In this document: piece by piece, positions 24,301 through 35,197 of the stretch | Layout of the letters: every line of letters begins with the position of its first letter | Numbering within the stretch: position 1 is the stretch's first letter | Assembly (NCBI RefSeq): GCF_025698545.1 | Contig: NC_068571.1 | Location: 49,137,733 to 49,201,732 of the forward strand | Reading direction: 5' to 3' | Source of the DNA: Gossypium raimondii | Lineage: Eukaryota > Streptophyta > Magnoliopsida > Malvales > Malvaceae | Length of the DNA stretch: 64,000 bases | Made by a program: the position numbers and the translations under genes | The notes under the pieces: model-generated | What the model was told of the DNA's origin: nothing | What the model saw: the letters and a program-made list of their open reading frames with translations, nothing else | Database searches by the model: none

Positions 24301-25012
24301 TTAATAGATGAGTCTTTTAAAAGAAAGTTGAAGATTGAAGTTGGAATATTTTCGTACTTACATGCATTAAGGGGAAAAAAATCATCTTATTTAAGCTCAC
24401 ATTTGACACCATTTTGTCCATGCGTTTTTGCCTTTGTTACATACAAACAGCGATGTAATTGAGAGATATCAGAAGCAAATGAAAGTTCTGGCAGAGAAAC
24501 TCACAGATCTCATCCTCGAGTCATTGGCAATCTTCCGAGAAGACCTAAACTGGGACGTAGGATCACCTTCCACCGCCCTTCAGCTCAACTCCTACCCTCC
24601 ATGTCCGAACCCGAATCGAGCCATGGGTCTAGCCCCACACACCGACACATCCTTCTTGACCATTCTATACCAAGGCTCCATAAGTGGCCTCCAAATCTTC
24701 AAACAAGGAGCTGGTTGGATTTCGATGCTACCCGTTACCGGTGCCCTGGTAGTGAACGTCGGCGACCTTTTGCATATTTTAACCAATGCTCGGTTCCCTA
24801 GCGTGCTTCATCGAGCTGTTTTGAACCAAGAGGGGTCTCACAGGGTATCAGTGGCTTACTTCTACGGGTTACCCATTGAATGTAGTGTATCGCCATTGTT
24901 AAAGCTCTTAGATTCAGGCGAAAATCCTAGATACCGACCTGTGACAGTGAAAGAATATGTGGACATTAAGTCTAAGTATTTCGAGGAACCACTTACTTCG
25001 ATTAGAATTTAA
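21377..25012 (+). CDS. GA3ox: Gibberellin 3-beta-dioxygenase (GA3ox), two exons, 345 aa
   Basis: A 2-oxoglutarate/Fe(II)-dependent dioxygenase that converts the GA9/GA20 precursors to bioactive GA4/GA1, the last activating step of gibberellin synthesis, in the cytosol. Exons are 21377-21852 and 24451-25012; the donor TTTTG|GTAAGT and acceptor AAACAG rejoin to ARFCDVIERYQKQM. Visible motifs are VPIIDL and WGVFQVINHG in the N-terminal half, YPPCPNP, and the iron ligands H222 and D224 (PHTDTS) and H279 (VLHRAV). The 2-oxoglutarate-binding R290-x-S292 (RVS) is also present, so all catalytic residues are intact. An in-frame Met 10 codons upstream (21347) exists, but the MTTTTT... start fits the family better. 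The single intron position (after FC) is the one expected for GA3ox genes. The intron is unusually long (2598 bp) because it holds MITEs. Hormone-feedback elements cannot be judged from sequence alone. Confidence 0.93.
21853..24450 (+). other. Long GA3ox intron with two MITE insertions
   Basis: A 2598-bp AT-rich intron with GT-AG borders. It contains MITE copy 2 (about 23821-23956) and a relic (about 24020-24330) resembling the long-TIR MITE at 36896-37318. The remainder shows no coding sequence. Confidence 0.7.
23819..23959. mobile_element. MITE copy 2 (same family as 18931 and 36323)
   Basis: About 136 bp (23821-23956) with inverted ends GTGAGTTTGGATGGACG and CGTCCATCCAAACCCACC. It is followed by TTA; the left flank reads TTG, so the target duplication has probably mutated. 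The interior is partly deleted relative to the other two copies. It sits inside the GA3ox intron. Confidence 0.75.
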
Positions 25013-25965
25013 TATTAAAGTGACATTTTCTTTAACATTAACTCGTTTTAAACTGGCGCGGCCCATCAATATTTAATTATTATAATAATATATTTTAAAA
25101 TGTATTATTCAATCAAATACTAAAACAATATTTTCTACTTAAATCAAATATAAATAATTAATCTTAAATAGTATAAAAATAATTAACTAGAATAAAATGA
25201 ATTAAAATAAATAGACACATTTACTATCAAAATATCAAATGCAATAATAAAAATATGGTTCCTAATACTCATTTACTACTAATATTGTATATCTATGTCC
25301 TAATAAATATGATTAGTTTTATCTACCAGCTGCAATGTCAATTGTGACTTGAGAAATAGTTGACAGTAGGATAAAATTTTGACTTATATGAATCGACATA
25401 TTTTTGACACAATCTATTTGGACCTTTGTTTGATGGATCTTAAAGTTTGTAAGTAGCCTATTAATGCAGCGTAAACATGTAGAAAACAATAAAAGTAAGG
25501 ATTTGATTAAGCCTTTCAATCTTACAGAGGGCAGTGTCCACAAAGCCCAAGCAAAATCCGAAGTTGCTTTCAATTCAAGAAACAAACCGAAACTTGTGGG
25601 AACCTCTAGGCCGAGCTCAAGGTGACTTGGCCAGCAAGCTTTCTAGTTAGGACTTGAAATGAACAACAAAGAAAATTAGAAATCTAACACAAAGAAATCG
25701 AATATGAAAACAAAGGAAATTAAATAGTGAAAAGATAAAAGAATTGTCCTAGTTTGATTAGGATTCGAAGAACAAGCTGCCGATTATGTGAATTCAATTT
25801 GTAAGAGGTTTTCGATTGTGTTCTTCTGTGGAATGGATGTTAAAAGGGTGTTTGGAAACACAAGAATCAAAGGGAGGTATGATGATTGAATGCTTTAGGA
25901 GTCTCCCAAGGTGTTTTTGAATTTGAATGGGAGTTTCTTGCAACCAAAGAAAAACAATTAAATAG
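25013..25965. other. 3' flank of GA3ox and intergenic DNA
   Basis: Probable 3'-UTR followed by AT-rich sequence. The part from about 25590 to 25965 is less AT-rich and looks repetitive, but I could not assign it. It ends at the CACTA insertion. Confidence 0.4.
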
Positions 25966-25985
25966 GAGCACTACACCAAAACAGG

Positions 25986-26327
25986 CTTTTAGCGGCGCTT
26001 TTTTAGGCCTTTAGCGGCACTTTAAGAAGCGTCGCAAAAAACGCCGCTAATGACAGCATCGCTAACTTTAGCGGCGCTTTTCTCACAAACGCCGCTAAAG
26101 ACCATGACCTTTAGCGGCGCTTTTCCAACAAACGCCGCTAAAGACCAAGAGCATTAGTGGCGCTTTTCTCACAAACGCTGCTAAAGACAAAGACCTTTAG
26201 CGGCACTTTCCCCACAAACGCCGCTAAAGACCATAACCTTTAGCGACGTTTTTTGTCACAAACGCCGCTATAGATCAAACCTTTAGCAGCGCTTCTCGCA
26301 AAAACGCCACTAAAAACATAACCTTTA
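25986..26327. repeat. Left subterminal hairpin array of the CACTA element
   Basis: About seven or eight degenerate units of roughly 45 bp. Each is an imperfect hairpin TTAGCGGCG(CTTTT..CAAA)CGCCGCTAA joined by short spacers such as GACCATGACC. Confidence 0.85.
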
Positions 26328-27566
26328 AAAAAAATTATTTTAATCAAATTATATTTATTTTTATGATAAATATTATATTATGTTTTATTTTCTAAATTTG
26401 AACTTTAAATATACTTTTAAGGATAAATAAAAAATATTATTTAAATTAAATTTTCTATGAAAATTTTAACTTTAAAACTAAATATAAAAATTAATAAATT
26501 TAGTTTTAGAATTTAAAATAATAAATTAATAACACAATTAGAACTCTTAAGTAAAAATAAAAATTTAGAATCAAAACTAAAATAAATAATACATATGCAA
26601 GGTAATAAAACATACAATGCATTTTCTTAATCAAGTAAACCTTGGTAATAAAAGATATAATACATTTATTTAATCAAGGAAATCTTGTAATGAACTCAAA
26701 GCAATGAGCATCAGAATTGAGAAGAAAAAAAGAATCACGATACGCAAACGAGATCCAAAACTTCTGTTCCTTTGGACGCCCACACTGGATAGTCCCCGCT
26801 TCAACGCCATTGGCTATCAGAGCCTAATAACAACAATAGCAGCAGCAAAATCACTCATCAAAAGGTGGAGAAAGGATAATTACAAGTTAACAGTGAGGAG
26901 ATCGCATGAAACTGAAAGCAGCAGATCCGTATCGAAACTAGTTGGAATGGAAATCCATGGGAAAGCAAGCATAGATTAAAACTTCATAGAACTTTCTCTA
27001 AAAACTTCATAGTAAACTGCTTCAGTCTACTTTTTACTTTACTTGTACAACAATTACATGATATGCCAAATTAAAAAATATGGGTCTGCGCCACAGAATC
27101 CATAAAAAACTTCATAGAACTTTCTCTAAAATTTTACTTGCCAATGTTTGTCAACCTTTTTTCCAGGAATTTGGAGCATGCAGAAACCATATAATTTAGC
27201 TATCCCATTGTACAGTGAAAGCTAGGAACACACAAGAAACAGATGAAAAAGGATAAATCTAATACCCGTAAAGCATCAGTAACTTGGTGTCCTTGTAGCC
27301 CATCTTTTTATAGAGACCATCTATTCTCAGCATTTTTCTTCTTTGAAAAACCCGTAAAATATGGGTTTTGGTGTTAAATAATGTGACTGCCATCAACATC
27401 ATTCTTCCATGTTAAGAAAAGTATGCTAAAAAATGAGGGTTAGAAAATAAAATAATGCCTGGTTTGAGACATAGACCATTGATGTAAGAATAGGGTTAGA
27501 ACTGTATGAACATTAAGAAAAATAAGTCTGGTTGAAAGAAATGGAACCAGGAGAGAAGAGAAAAAC

Positions 27567-27725
27567 CTGTTCAGCAATGCTAGCTGCCTCACCATAAGCA
27601 TCTTGGATGTTCTCAGCAAGCCTATGAAGAAATATATTAGATATGCCTCCAACAGCAACAATGAATGGACCAGTAGCTAGTGTTATGAGAACAATCTCCC
27701 AATAGTTGATAAAACCAATAATATG
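27567..27725 (-). pseudogene. Captured exon fragment of an ABCB6/ABCB20-type ABC transporter
   Basis: Reading leftward, the frame gives IIGFINYWEIVLITLATGPF followed by IVAVGGISNIFLHRLAENIQ and DAYGEAASIAEQ. This matches the first transmembrane domain region of plant B-subfamily full-size transporters of the ABCB6/20 type. It stops at a correct-looking donor CAG|GTTTTT (27567/27566). The neighbouring exons of the transporter were not found, so this is a captured fragment within the CACTA element, not a gene. Confidence 0.75.
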
Positions 27726-27833
27726 ATCAAATTATAACCCCATACATATGATCAAATTATAAATCAATATAAAGGAAAATTATGCTTTGGTCCCCTCAAA
27801 ACAATGCAGAAAACAACTAACATAGAAGAGTTC

Positions 27834-28175
27834 CTACTTGCTAAGAAACACTATACCTGAAGGCTGAAGACAAGATTTAGCATAGAGATAATTTTCCCTA
27901 GGATCTGTCTGTAACTGTGGACTAAAATGCACCTTCCTGCTGACAGAATCTGGCTTAGAAAAAATTTCAATAGAAGAGAGGCAAAGAAACAGGACAAAAA
28001 GGAAATAGAAATGAGAAAACATACAAAACTTCAACCCACTAATTAGCTTCTAGGAAAAAAAAAGGCCTCTATCAACTATTCTTACTCGGTAAAATGTAGT
28101 GCTTGTGATGTCTTGGGATAAATGCCAACAACTGCTGCTGCCTGATACCTTCTTTATCCGTGTATGTCTTAAAAT
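27834..28175 (-). pseudogene. Exon-like fragments of unidentified origin inside the CACTA element
   Basis: Two minus-strand stretches look protein-like. One, around 27850-27965, contains SKPDSVSRKVHFSPQLQTDP. The other, around 28085-28175, contains KEGIRQQQLLAFIPRHHKHY. I do not recognise either family. They lie between the captured PHD-finger and ABC-transporter pieces in the same orientation, so they may be further captured exons. Confidence 0.3.
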
Positions 28176-28500
28176 GAAAACACGAGTATAGGTCTTAAAA
28201 AAATAATAAGATAAATAAATATATATATTATATTAAACATTATTTTTATATTTTGGATAAGCTAGAATATATAATATCAAAAAATAAAATTGCTATAATA
28301 ATATTGGATGCGCATTACTTATCTTTTGAGTTGTTAACTATGAATTATCTTGCAACAAAATAAGGTCTGAAAAGGGCAGAGACACATTATACCTTTATAT
28401 TTTACGATATATTAGACAGTATAATTCATGCTTCAACTCTCCCCAGCACTTATATTAATTAAATCGAACTAAAAGTGATAAATAATTAATCCAAACATAC

Positions 28501-28580
28501 CGCAGTTCCATTTTGCCTTGGATTTAAAGAATGCCTCATCCCTTTTGATACAGGCTGGGTGGTATGCCTTAGGACAGCCA
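28501..28580 (-). pseudogene. Captured PHD-finger exon (CCCH19/CCCH44-type protein)
   Basis: An 80-nt minus-strand exon with intact borders (acceptor GACAG|, donor GCG|GTATG). It encodes GCPKAYHPACIKRDEAFF followed by KSKAKWNCG, the part of the PHD finger seen in plant zinc-finger CCCH19/CCCH44-like (NERD-type) proteins. No other exon of that gene is recognisable here, so it is a captured fragment and not a working gene. Confidence 0.65.
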
Positions 28581-28708
28581 CTGTCAAGTAAAATGATACA
28601 AATGCAAAAAAGAAAAAAATAATAAATAGATACAAGACAAACAAAAGAAGAGAAGATTAGTACTAAACTAAAACTTCCTTCATACCAAACAAAGACAGTA
28701 TATTGATA

Positions 28709-29803
28709 CTGCTTTTGAGCTTCAACCTTCCTAACCAAGACATCAGGTGCCTTGCGATACTGCACAATAGGTTCGAAAATAACTTGAGTGGGATGAGCTC
28801 TAAACTAGCAGTTCAGCTTTCAACGTATGGAACAAAGTTTCATATCTTACACTCATTCACAGTAATATCTGATGCAAGAGACATAGGATACAAACCTTAT
28901 CCCGGAAATGGACAAGATCATCATAGCGTTGATTAACAGCTTTGGTGGGTGGCAACAATGAGTTCCCATCGACGAATTTGAAGTTATCGTTAGCAGGATT
29001 GGTACCCAAACATGTGAAGAGATTGTCCATGCTAATTCCTATATCACCAAATTGCATAACATGAGAGCCATATGCAGAATTGTCATTGATAGTCCTCCTT
29101 TTTACTTGTAAAGACCAGCACAGTGAAATTTCACCATATAACTCAACCGAGTAACCATTTGGATTTTAGCATAATACTGAATAAGACTCATTGGCACTTG
29201 AATTCAATGTCAAAGGAACTTAGACCGACCTCTCATTTTCAGTATATAGTTTCATATTTATTTATATCTATATAGCAGTAATAAATAACTACTATAGGAA
29301 GATGACATCGAAGTCGCCATTTTTTTTTCTCTTTTTAAGGAAAGGAAACAGCTCATGCAACGCATAGGTTTAAAAAAGCCATACAATTTCATATTGCTGG
29401 TGCAAAGTCTCCTTCCGCAGATTATGTATGTCACTGCTCAACAAGATACAGAACATTAAAAATACATACCAAGAGATGTAACTCAACTATTAAGAAAAAA
29501 GCTGATTCCTTAGTATTAAAATATATCCTAATTTAATCCAGGTGATATCAAAAGAATCAGAATATATCCACCTACTTTGCCTCTGATTTTTGTATTTGTT
29601 TACCAAATTCTTAGAGACATGAAATAAACTGAAAATGCTAAACTGAAATCTATCGAAAACAGATATAGGCAATAAGGCTTCAACTTCAAAAACCTCGCAG
29701 ATTCAATGAACCGAAGGGTAAATAAAAAATTATATGTACCCGTCCTCCATCCAAGCAACACTGTACAAGTCTCCCAAGCAGGTTTCATACTCACAGTCTA
29801 CTG
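28709..29803 (-). pseudogene. Captured vacuolar processing enzyme (legumain, C13 protease) fragment, three exons
   Basis: On the minus strand three exon pieces occur in gene order. About 29803-29740 reads EYETCLGDLYSVAWMED. About 29106-28896 reads [20 protein letters not shown], then [20 protein letters not shown], and ends HFRDK|GTTTGT. The third, 28759-28709, reads YRKAPDVLVRKVEAQKQ. These correspond to consecutive segments of the later part of plant VPE between the catalytic domain and the C-terminal prodomain. The exon-2/exon-3 junction joins in phase (HFRDK|YRKAP). The catalytic His and Cys segments and the C-terminal prodomain are absent. Intron borders are retained, so capture was from genomic DNA, not from an mRNA copy. 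Confidence 0.8.
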
Positions 29804-30290
29804 AACTGCACCGAATCCACACTTTTTTCCTTGAAAACTAAATCTTCCTTTCCTTTTCACTTTAACCATAAAACCAAACTCAAATTAAAAGCAACATGGA
29901 AAATTTTTTTGACTTTTTTTCTTTTTCCAGAAAGAATAAAATTGGAATATTACCTGCAAAATTGGAATTAATGGAGTTGGATTGAGTAAATAAAAAGAAA
30001 ATCTTGAGAAAGGGCACGTTGTGGGCATCGACCGATATCAAATGCTAGGTTAAGAGTGGGAAAAATAATGCAAGTTTCATGCCCTTGACAACCCTCCCAC
30101 TCGGTACCTTTCAATTTCCAATCCTTTTTTCTCTTTTTCTCATCGTTTCCTTAGTTTCCTGGTTTTGGGTTCTTTGATTTTGATTTTCCCTAGAGTTGAA
30201 TAAGCTTCTGGGTTTCTTTCTTTGATGTGGGAAATAAGGAATTTTAGGGGGGAAAGTTGGGGATTTCGGAGGGAGGAGGGAAGGAATTTT
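29804..30290 (-). other. Possible captured 5'-leader/promoter sequence inside the CACTA element
   Basis: The DNA just upstream (minus sense) of the captured exons is less AT-rich, with CT-rich, leader-like tracts on the minus strand. It could be a captured promoter or 5'-UTR that drives a chimeric transcript through the fragments. This is inference only. Confidence 0.25.
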
Positions 30291-30299
30291 ATAAAATAG

Positions 30300-30625
30300 C
30301 GCTATTTTTTAAAAGTAATTTTTTGCGGCGTTTATAAAACGCTTATTATTATTATCTATTATGCGTTTTTATAAAAACGCAAAAATTATTTTATTTGGAA
30401 TAAAAACGACGCTGTTTTGCTATATAAAATGGCGCTATTTTTAAAATAAAATTATTTTTGTATGCGTTTTTAAAAACGCGCTATTGATTAATTTTTATGC
30501 GTTTTTATAAAAACGCAAAAAATTATTTTATTTAGAATAAAACGACACTATTTTGCTATGCTAAGAGGCGCTATTTTTTAAGTAAAATTATTTTTGTATG
30601 CTTTTTATAAAACGCCGCTATTGCT
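30300..30625. repeat. ~115-bp tandem repeats with GCGTTTTTATAAAAACGC hairpins
   Basis: About two and a half copies of a unit that includes TGCGTTTTTATAAAAACGCA, a near-perfect palindrome, followed by TTATTTTATTTGGAATAAAA and GGCGCTATTTTT. They lie within the CACTA element between the gene fragments and the telomere-like block. Confidence 0.7.
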
Positions 30626-31419
30626 TATCTTTTGCTAAAATCTTTTATTTTGTCTCATTAAAATTATTAGTTAAATTGAATTTTTATTTCATTTATTATT
30701 ATTTTTATAAATTGAATTTTTATAAAAAATTAAGTACTCTTAAAATAAATATCGATATTTTAATAAGAAAAAAAGATTAAATGGCTGTAATTAATTATTA
30801 AGTTAGAATTATCCAATGTAAGCAATTAATCTATCACATATCAAATTTCTATTAAAGATTGAGACGTTAATAATGATTTTATATTATTCATTTTCGATCT
30901 AATCTCTATTTTATTAGAGATATTTCTTCCTAACTAAAATATAATTATTTTGCTACATGTTCGATGTGGAATGATTTTAGTTTTGTATTTTATTTTATTT
31001 GTCATAATTTGGTCCTATATATCCAAAATAGATAGTTACCTATACGTATCAATTTGTTACATTTTTATTAATTATTTAAAATCTAATATTTAAATATATC
31101 AAATGGTTTAGATTAAATATTTTTTAGTCATAAACACCGCTAATGTCACCTTTTCCGACGTTTACAGAAGAAACGTCACTAATAAATTAAATTCTTGTAA
31201 TGAAACGACACCGTTTTGAAAAATTCTAATACATATTAGCGGCGTTTTTGCTATAAACGCCGCCAAAGCTCGTATATTTTATAATTTTTTATATTCAATT
31301 ATTGTATATTGCATATCATCAATTTTAAATTAATAATCTTTACAATTTATTATTATCTCTTTTACAATTATATAAGAACTTATTTAGTATATAAATAAAA
31401 AAAATACTAATTAATCTAA

Positions 31420-31860
31420 ACCTTAAACCCTAACCCCGACCCCGAATCTCTAAACCCTGAATTACTAATTCTTAACCCCAAACCCCTAACCCCTAAACCT
31501 TATTTAATATATAAATTAAAAAACACTAATTAATCTAAATTCTAAACCCTAACCCGACCCAGAATCCCTAATCTCTAAACCCTAACCCGACCCAGAATCC
31601 CTAACCCCTAAACATTATTTAATATATAAATTAAAACCCACTAATTAATCTAAACCTAACCCCTAACCCCTAACCCCTAAATCCATAAACCGTAAATCCA
31701 TAACTGATCTTAACATCTATCCCCTAACCCCTAACCCCTAGCCCATAACACATAAACCTTAAATGACAACCATTAAATTAGAATCCCTAATCCCTAATCC
31801 CTAATCCCTAATTTCATAATCTATAAACCTTAAAATTGTAACTTTTAAACTGACCCTAAA
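31420..31860. repeat. Degenerate interstitial telomere-like repeats (CCCTAAA-type)
   Basis: Many copies of CTAAACCCTAACCC, CCCTAACCCCTAA and CCCTAATCC occur in tandem, variants of the plant telomere unit CCCTAAA. The block also contains a longer-order repeat starting ATATAAATTAAAAAACACTAATTAATC. It is interstitial, inside the CACTA element. Confidence 0.75.
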
Positions 31861-32493
31861 TCCTAAATTAACCATATATATACTCTAAACCATATATATT
31901 AAACCCTAAACTATAATGATAATTAAATTAAATATTTTAAAATTAATACTATCGTATTTTTTACAATTATATTTGAAATTAATACTTAAAATTAATACTC
32001 TAATTTCATTTGTCCCTTTTCATTCATTTTCAGTTCTTACTATTGAGTAGGTACTATTAGGTCATTGTTGTGTTCATGTTTGATTAACTAAATATAAAAT
32101 TATTTTTGGTAATAAAATTATCAATATATAATATTATTTATCACCATATTTGGTGTTTTATATTACTTTATTTGATTTATTTAATCGAACTATCAATTTA
32201 ATTTTTATGATATTTTATTTTACTCATAATTTAATATATTTTTCTAGTAAAGTAGTTTAAATAAACTGTGATTGAAAAATAATAATAAATAGTTAGGAGT
32301 TAGGACTTCTCTTTAATAAAAACATTTTGTATTAAACAATATTATTTGTTATCTTTTAAATGTAAATTTGACCAATATATAATAAATACAACGAAATATC
32401 AAAATTTTCAACTTATAATAAAAAAATATAATTGAAACATTACTTGAGAATATATCAACGAATGAGATAATTGAAATGGTTTTAGATTTTATT

Positions 32494-32890
32494 ATTAGCG
32501 GCGCTTTTTCAAAAACGCCGCTAAAGGCTAGAGCATTAGCGGCGCTTTTTCAAAAACGCCGCCAAAGATCCGAGCATCAGCGGCACTTCTTAAAAAACGC
32601 CGCTAAAGGCCCGAGCATTAGCGACGCTTATTCGAAAACACCGCTAAAGGCCCCAGCATTAGCGGCGCTTCTCCAAAAACGCCGCTAAAGGCCAGAGCAT
32701 TAGCGACGCTTATTCAAAAACGCCGCTAAAGGCCCCAAAAACTCAGAAAACGGTGTCGTTGGGCTTAGGCTTTTTGCGGCGCTTTTCAAAAAAAGCCGCT
32801 AATGCTTATTTTTAGCGGCGTTTTCTAAAAAGCGCCGCTAATGCTCGATTTTTAGTGGCGCTTTTTGTCCAAACGCCGCTAAAAGCCTGT
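32494..32890. repeat. Right subterminal hairpin array of the CACTA element
   Basis: About eight units of roughly 45 bp built on TTAGCGGCGCTT...AAAACGCCGCTAAAGGCC, the counterpart of the left array. Open frames across it (for example 32476-32688) are products of the repeat, not genes. Confidence 0.85.
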
Positions 32891-32917
32891 TTTGGTGTAG
32901 TGGAGGGAAGTTAGATG

Positions 32918-35197
32918 TGTGACGACCCATTTTTGTCGGTGTCATAGAATACGGTTTTGGGCCGGGTTTCTTAAACCGAGCTACCCTGAGAAGTTAAAAC
33001 GAAAGGTGTAACAGCTCGATTTTTAGTGGTGCTAGAAAAGGCAGTTTTGGAACCCCATTTCCGTAAATCGAGTCCGTAAATATTAAATATAAATATTTTC
33101 GAGTTAGTATAAACGAACATTAAAGTTTGGTCCTTCAATTTTGTCTATTAATTGCTTAATTTAGGTCTAGGGACTAAATTATAAAAGTTTTATTGCTATA
33201 AGTTTTTAAATTGGCTAAAGACTAAGGGGCTTAAATAGAAATTAATCCAAAGCCTAAAATGGAAATAAACCATCTTGAAGAGGTTATAGTGGACGGTAAG
33301 TTAAAATTTCTTAAATATGATTATTGTTAAAATTATAATTAAATTAACTAAGAATAAAACATGTATAAAAACATGAATTAAGTGGAAAGAAAGAGAAGGT
33401 CCATCTTCTCCATCTTTCCATACCGAAAATTCAAGAAAACAAACAAAGAAAACTGTCCTTAAGGGTTTCAAGCTTTCGACAATGATTTGGTTAGTGCAAT
33501 TAAGTCATTTTCTTGTAATTTTTATGTTTTTGAAGTCATGAGAGCTTGATTTAGCTAGCCCATGTATTAATTTGCAAAATTATTAAAGTTTTTTAAAGAT
33601 GCCATTCTTTATTTCTTTAAGAAATTGTTGTTAAATTAATAGATTTTAAGCTTAGATTATGAAAAGGACTAAATTGAAATGTTTGGTGGTTAGTTTTGTA
33701 CATAAAGATAAAGTGAAAAAATTGTGAAATTGATGTGAAATTTAGTGATAATAGATAGTGGAGGGTCTGTAATGAATGTAATTAAGGCCAATTTTCAAAC
33801 TAAAGCTCAAAATTTAAAGCTATGACTATTTTGGTTTTAGGGACTAAATTGAATAACACGTAAAGCTTTATGGGTATTGAAAAATGAAATTTCATAGGTT
33901 CATTCATATCATGATATAATGTATAAATGTTTAACATTGATGAATTGAATGAAATAATAGTATAAATCAAGAATTGGATCAAACTGGAAATAATCGAGGA
34001 AAAACCAAAATTGTCGATTAGTCCTTGAATTTTCAACTTGTTTGTAATTTTGGTCAAGTAACTTTATATGGAGCATACTACTTTATTTTATGCTATGTTG
34101 AATTCTATTCTATTCCATTTATGTGATGGATTGAAGTGAATTAGTGAATTTGGCACTAATGGCTTGAAATGGACTGAATTGTAAATTCATGTGAATATTA
34201 GTTATATGTAAATAGAATAGGATGTAAATGAGATTTTTGACTGAATATATGTCTCGTACGATAAATGAATTTGTGTACAGGAATTGATAAAGCCATTTAT
34301 ACGAAAATGATGCTCGAGTGAACTTAGTAAAATGTTAGGATACGTATGACATGTCATTAGGGTCATGTAACATCTCTATTGTAAAATATGAGTAAAGTTT
34401 TTTATTTATGTATTAAGTAAGCTAAGAGTGAATAAATCTTAAGGGTTTCCGTGAAAAGAGATGTATATTCGTATGTTACGAAGGGTATCCGTCATAAAGA
34501 TCTGTAAAAATGGAAAATGAGTGCTATTGTGTCGTCATCTAAAATTATTCTAAATCTGAATTAATGTTATATTGAGTTATGGGATTCTGATATAACATGA
34601 TATGGAATTCATCAGAATGGTCTATACAGTGATTTATCAGTATGGACATATGTGGTACTGAATCGAGGTAAATCTGAGTATGAGTTTATGGCATTAAATT
34701 TTGCGTAAGTATTCGCCAAGCATATATGTATATGCCCGTGATAAATGTCAATGAACAACTATTTGAAATAAGAGTATAGGTTAAGGCAAAAATTATTGGA
34801 AGTGGTTTTTGAGGGTATGTTCTGTTCAAAAGTATTATGGGACAAGAGATAGACGAAATGTTTGGAAGGATTCCTCAATTAGTTAGATAAAGAAGATTGA
34901 GTATGACAAGAGCATGATAGCTGGTGTATAAAAGAACGGTAAACTATGGTGGTATCCATCCAAATAAATGATGTGGAATAATTGGCACCCAGTAGATCAT
35001 ACAAGATTGTTGTATCCAAATATATTATATTTTAAATACTTCCTTTATTTTTATATAATAAGTTTTCAGTTAAATTGTTAAAGAACATGTGTAAGGAAAT
35101 TAAGAAATTTGTAAATTGTTTTTGTTAATGGTTAAATCTTGTACAGTAACACCCGAAATCCAAACCCAGTGAATCAAGTTGGGTTTAGGGTGTTACA
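32918..35197 (+). mobile_element. Solo-LTR-like element (Gypsy-type) with duplicated 5' start
   Basis: The block begins TGTGACGACCC (32918) and again TGTAACAGCTCG (33008). It ends GGGTTTAGGGTGTTACA (35197), the TG...CA form of an LTR. No gag-pol frame is present. The first ~90 bp is an imperfect copy of the next ~90 bp (TTTTTGTCGGTGTCATAGAA against TTTTTAGTGGTGCTAGAAAA). No matching 5-bp target duplication was found (AGATG against TAACC), so the true left edge is uncertain. Confidence 0.55.

Larger units (their letters stand above)
25966..32905. mobile_element. Non-autonomous CACTA (En/Spm) transposon carrying host-gene fragments
   Basis: The element is 25969-32902 (6934 bp). It opens CACTACACCAAAACAGGC and closes with the exact inverse, GCCTGTTTTGGTGTAGTG. 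It is flanked by GAG on both sides (25966-25968, 32903-32905), the 3-bp duplication expected for CACTA elements. Both subterminal zones are arrays of short hairpins (TTTAGCGGCG...CGCCGCTAAA), typical of transposase-binding arrays in this superfamily. No transposase or TnpA-like frame is visible. The interior contains exon pieces of at least three unrelated host genes, all on the minus strand (listed separately), plus degenerate telomere-like repeats. Confidence 0.88.

Noticed and set aside
26704..26979. 91-codon plus-strand frame inside the CACTA element
   Set aside because: I considered it as another captured exon or a transposase piece, but it matches no family I recognise and lies on the opposite strand from the captured fragments.
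30598..30780. 60-codon frame rich in Phe, Tyr and Lys
   Set aside because: Composition follows the AT-rich DNA at the edge of a tandem repeat; no domain.
32476..32688. 70-codon open frame (MVLDFIISGAFSKTPLK...)
   Set aside because: It runs through the right CACTA subterminal hairpin array; the repeated protein pattern reflects the DNA repeat, not a gene.
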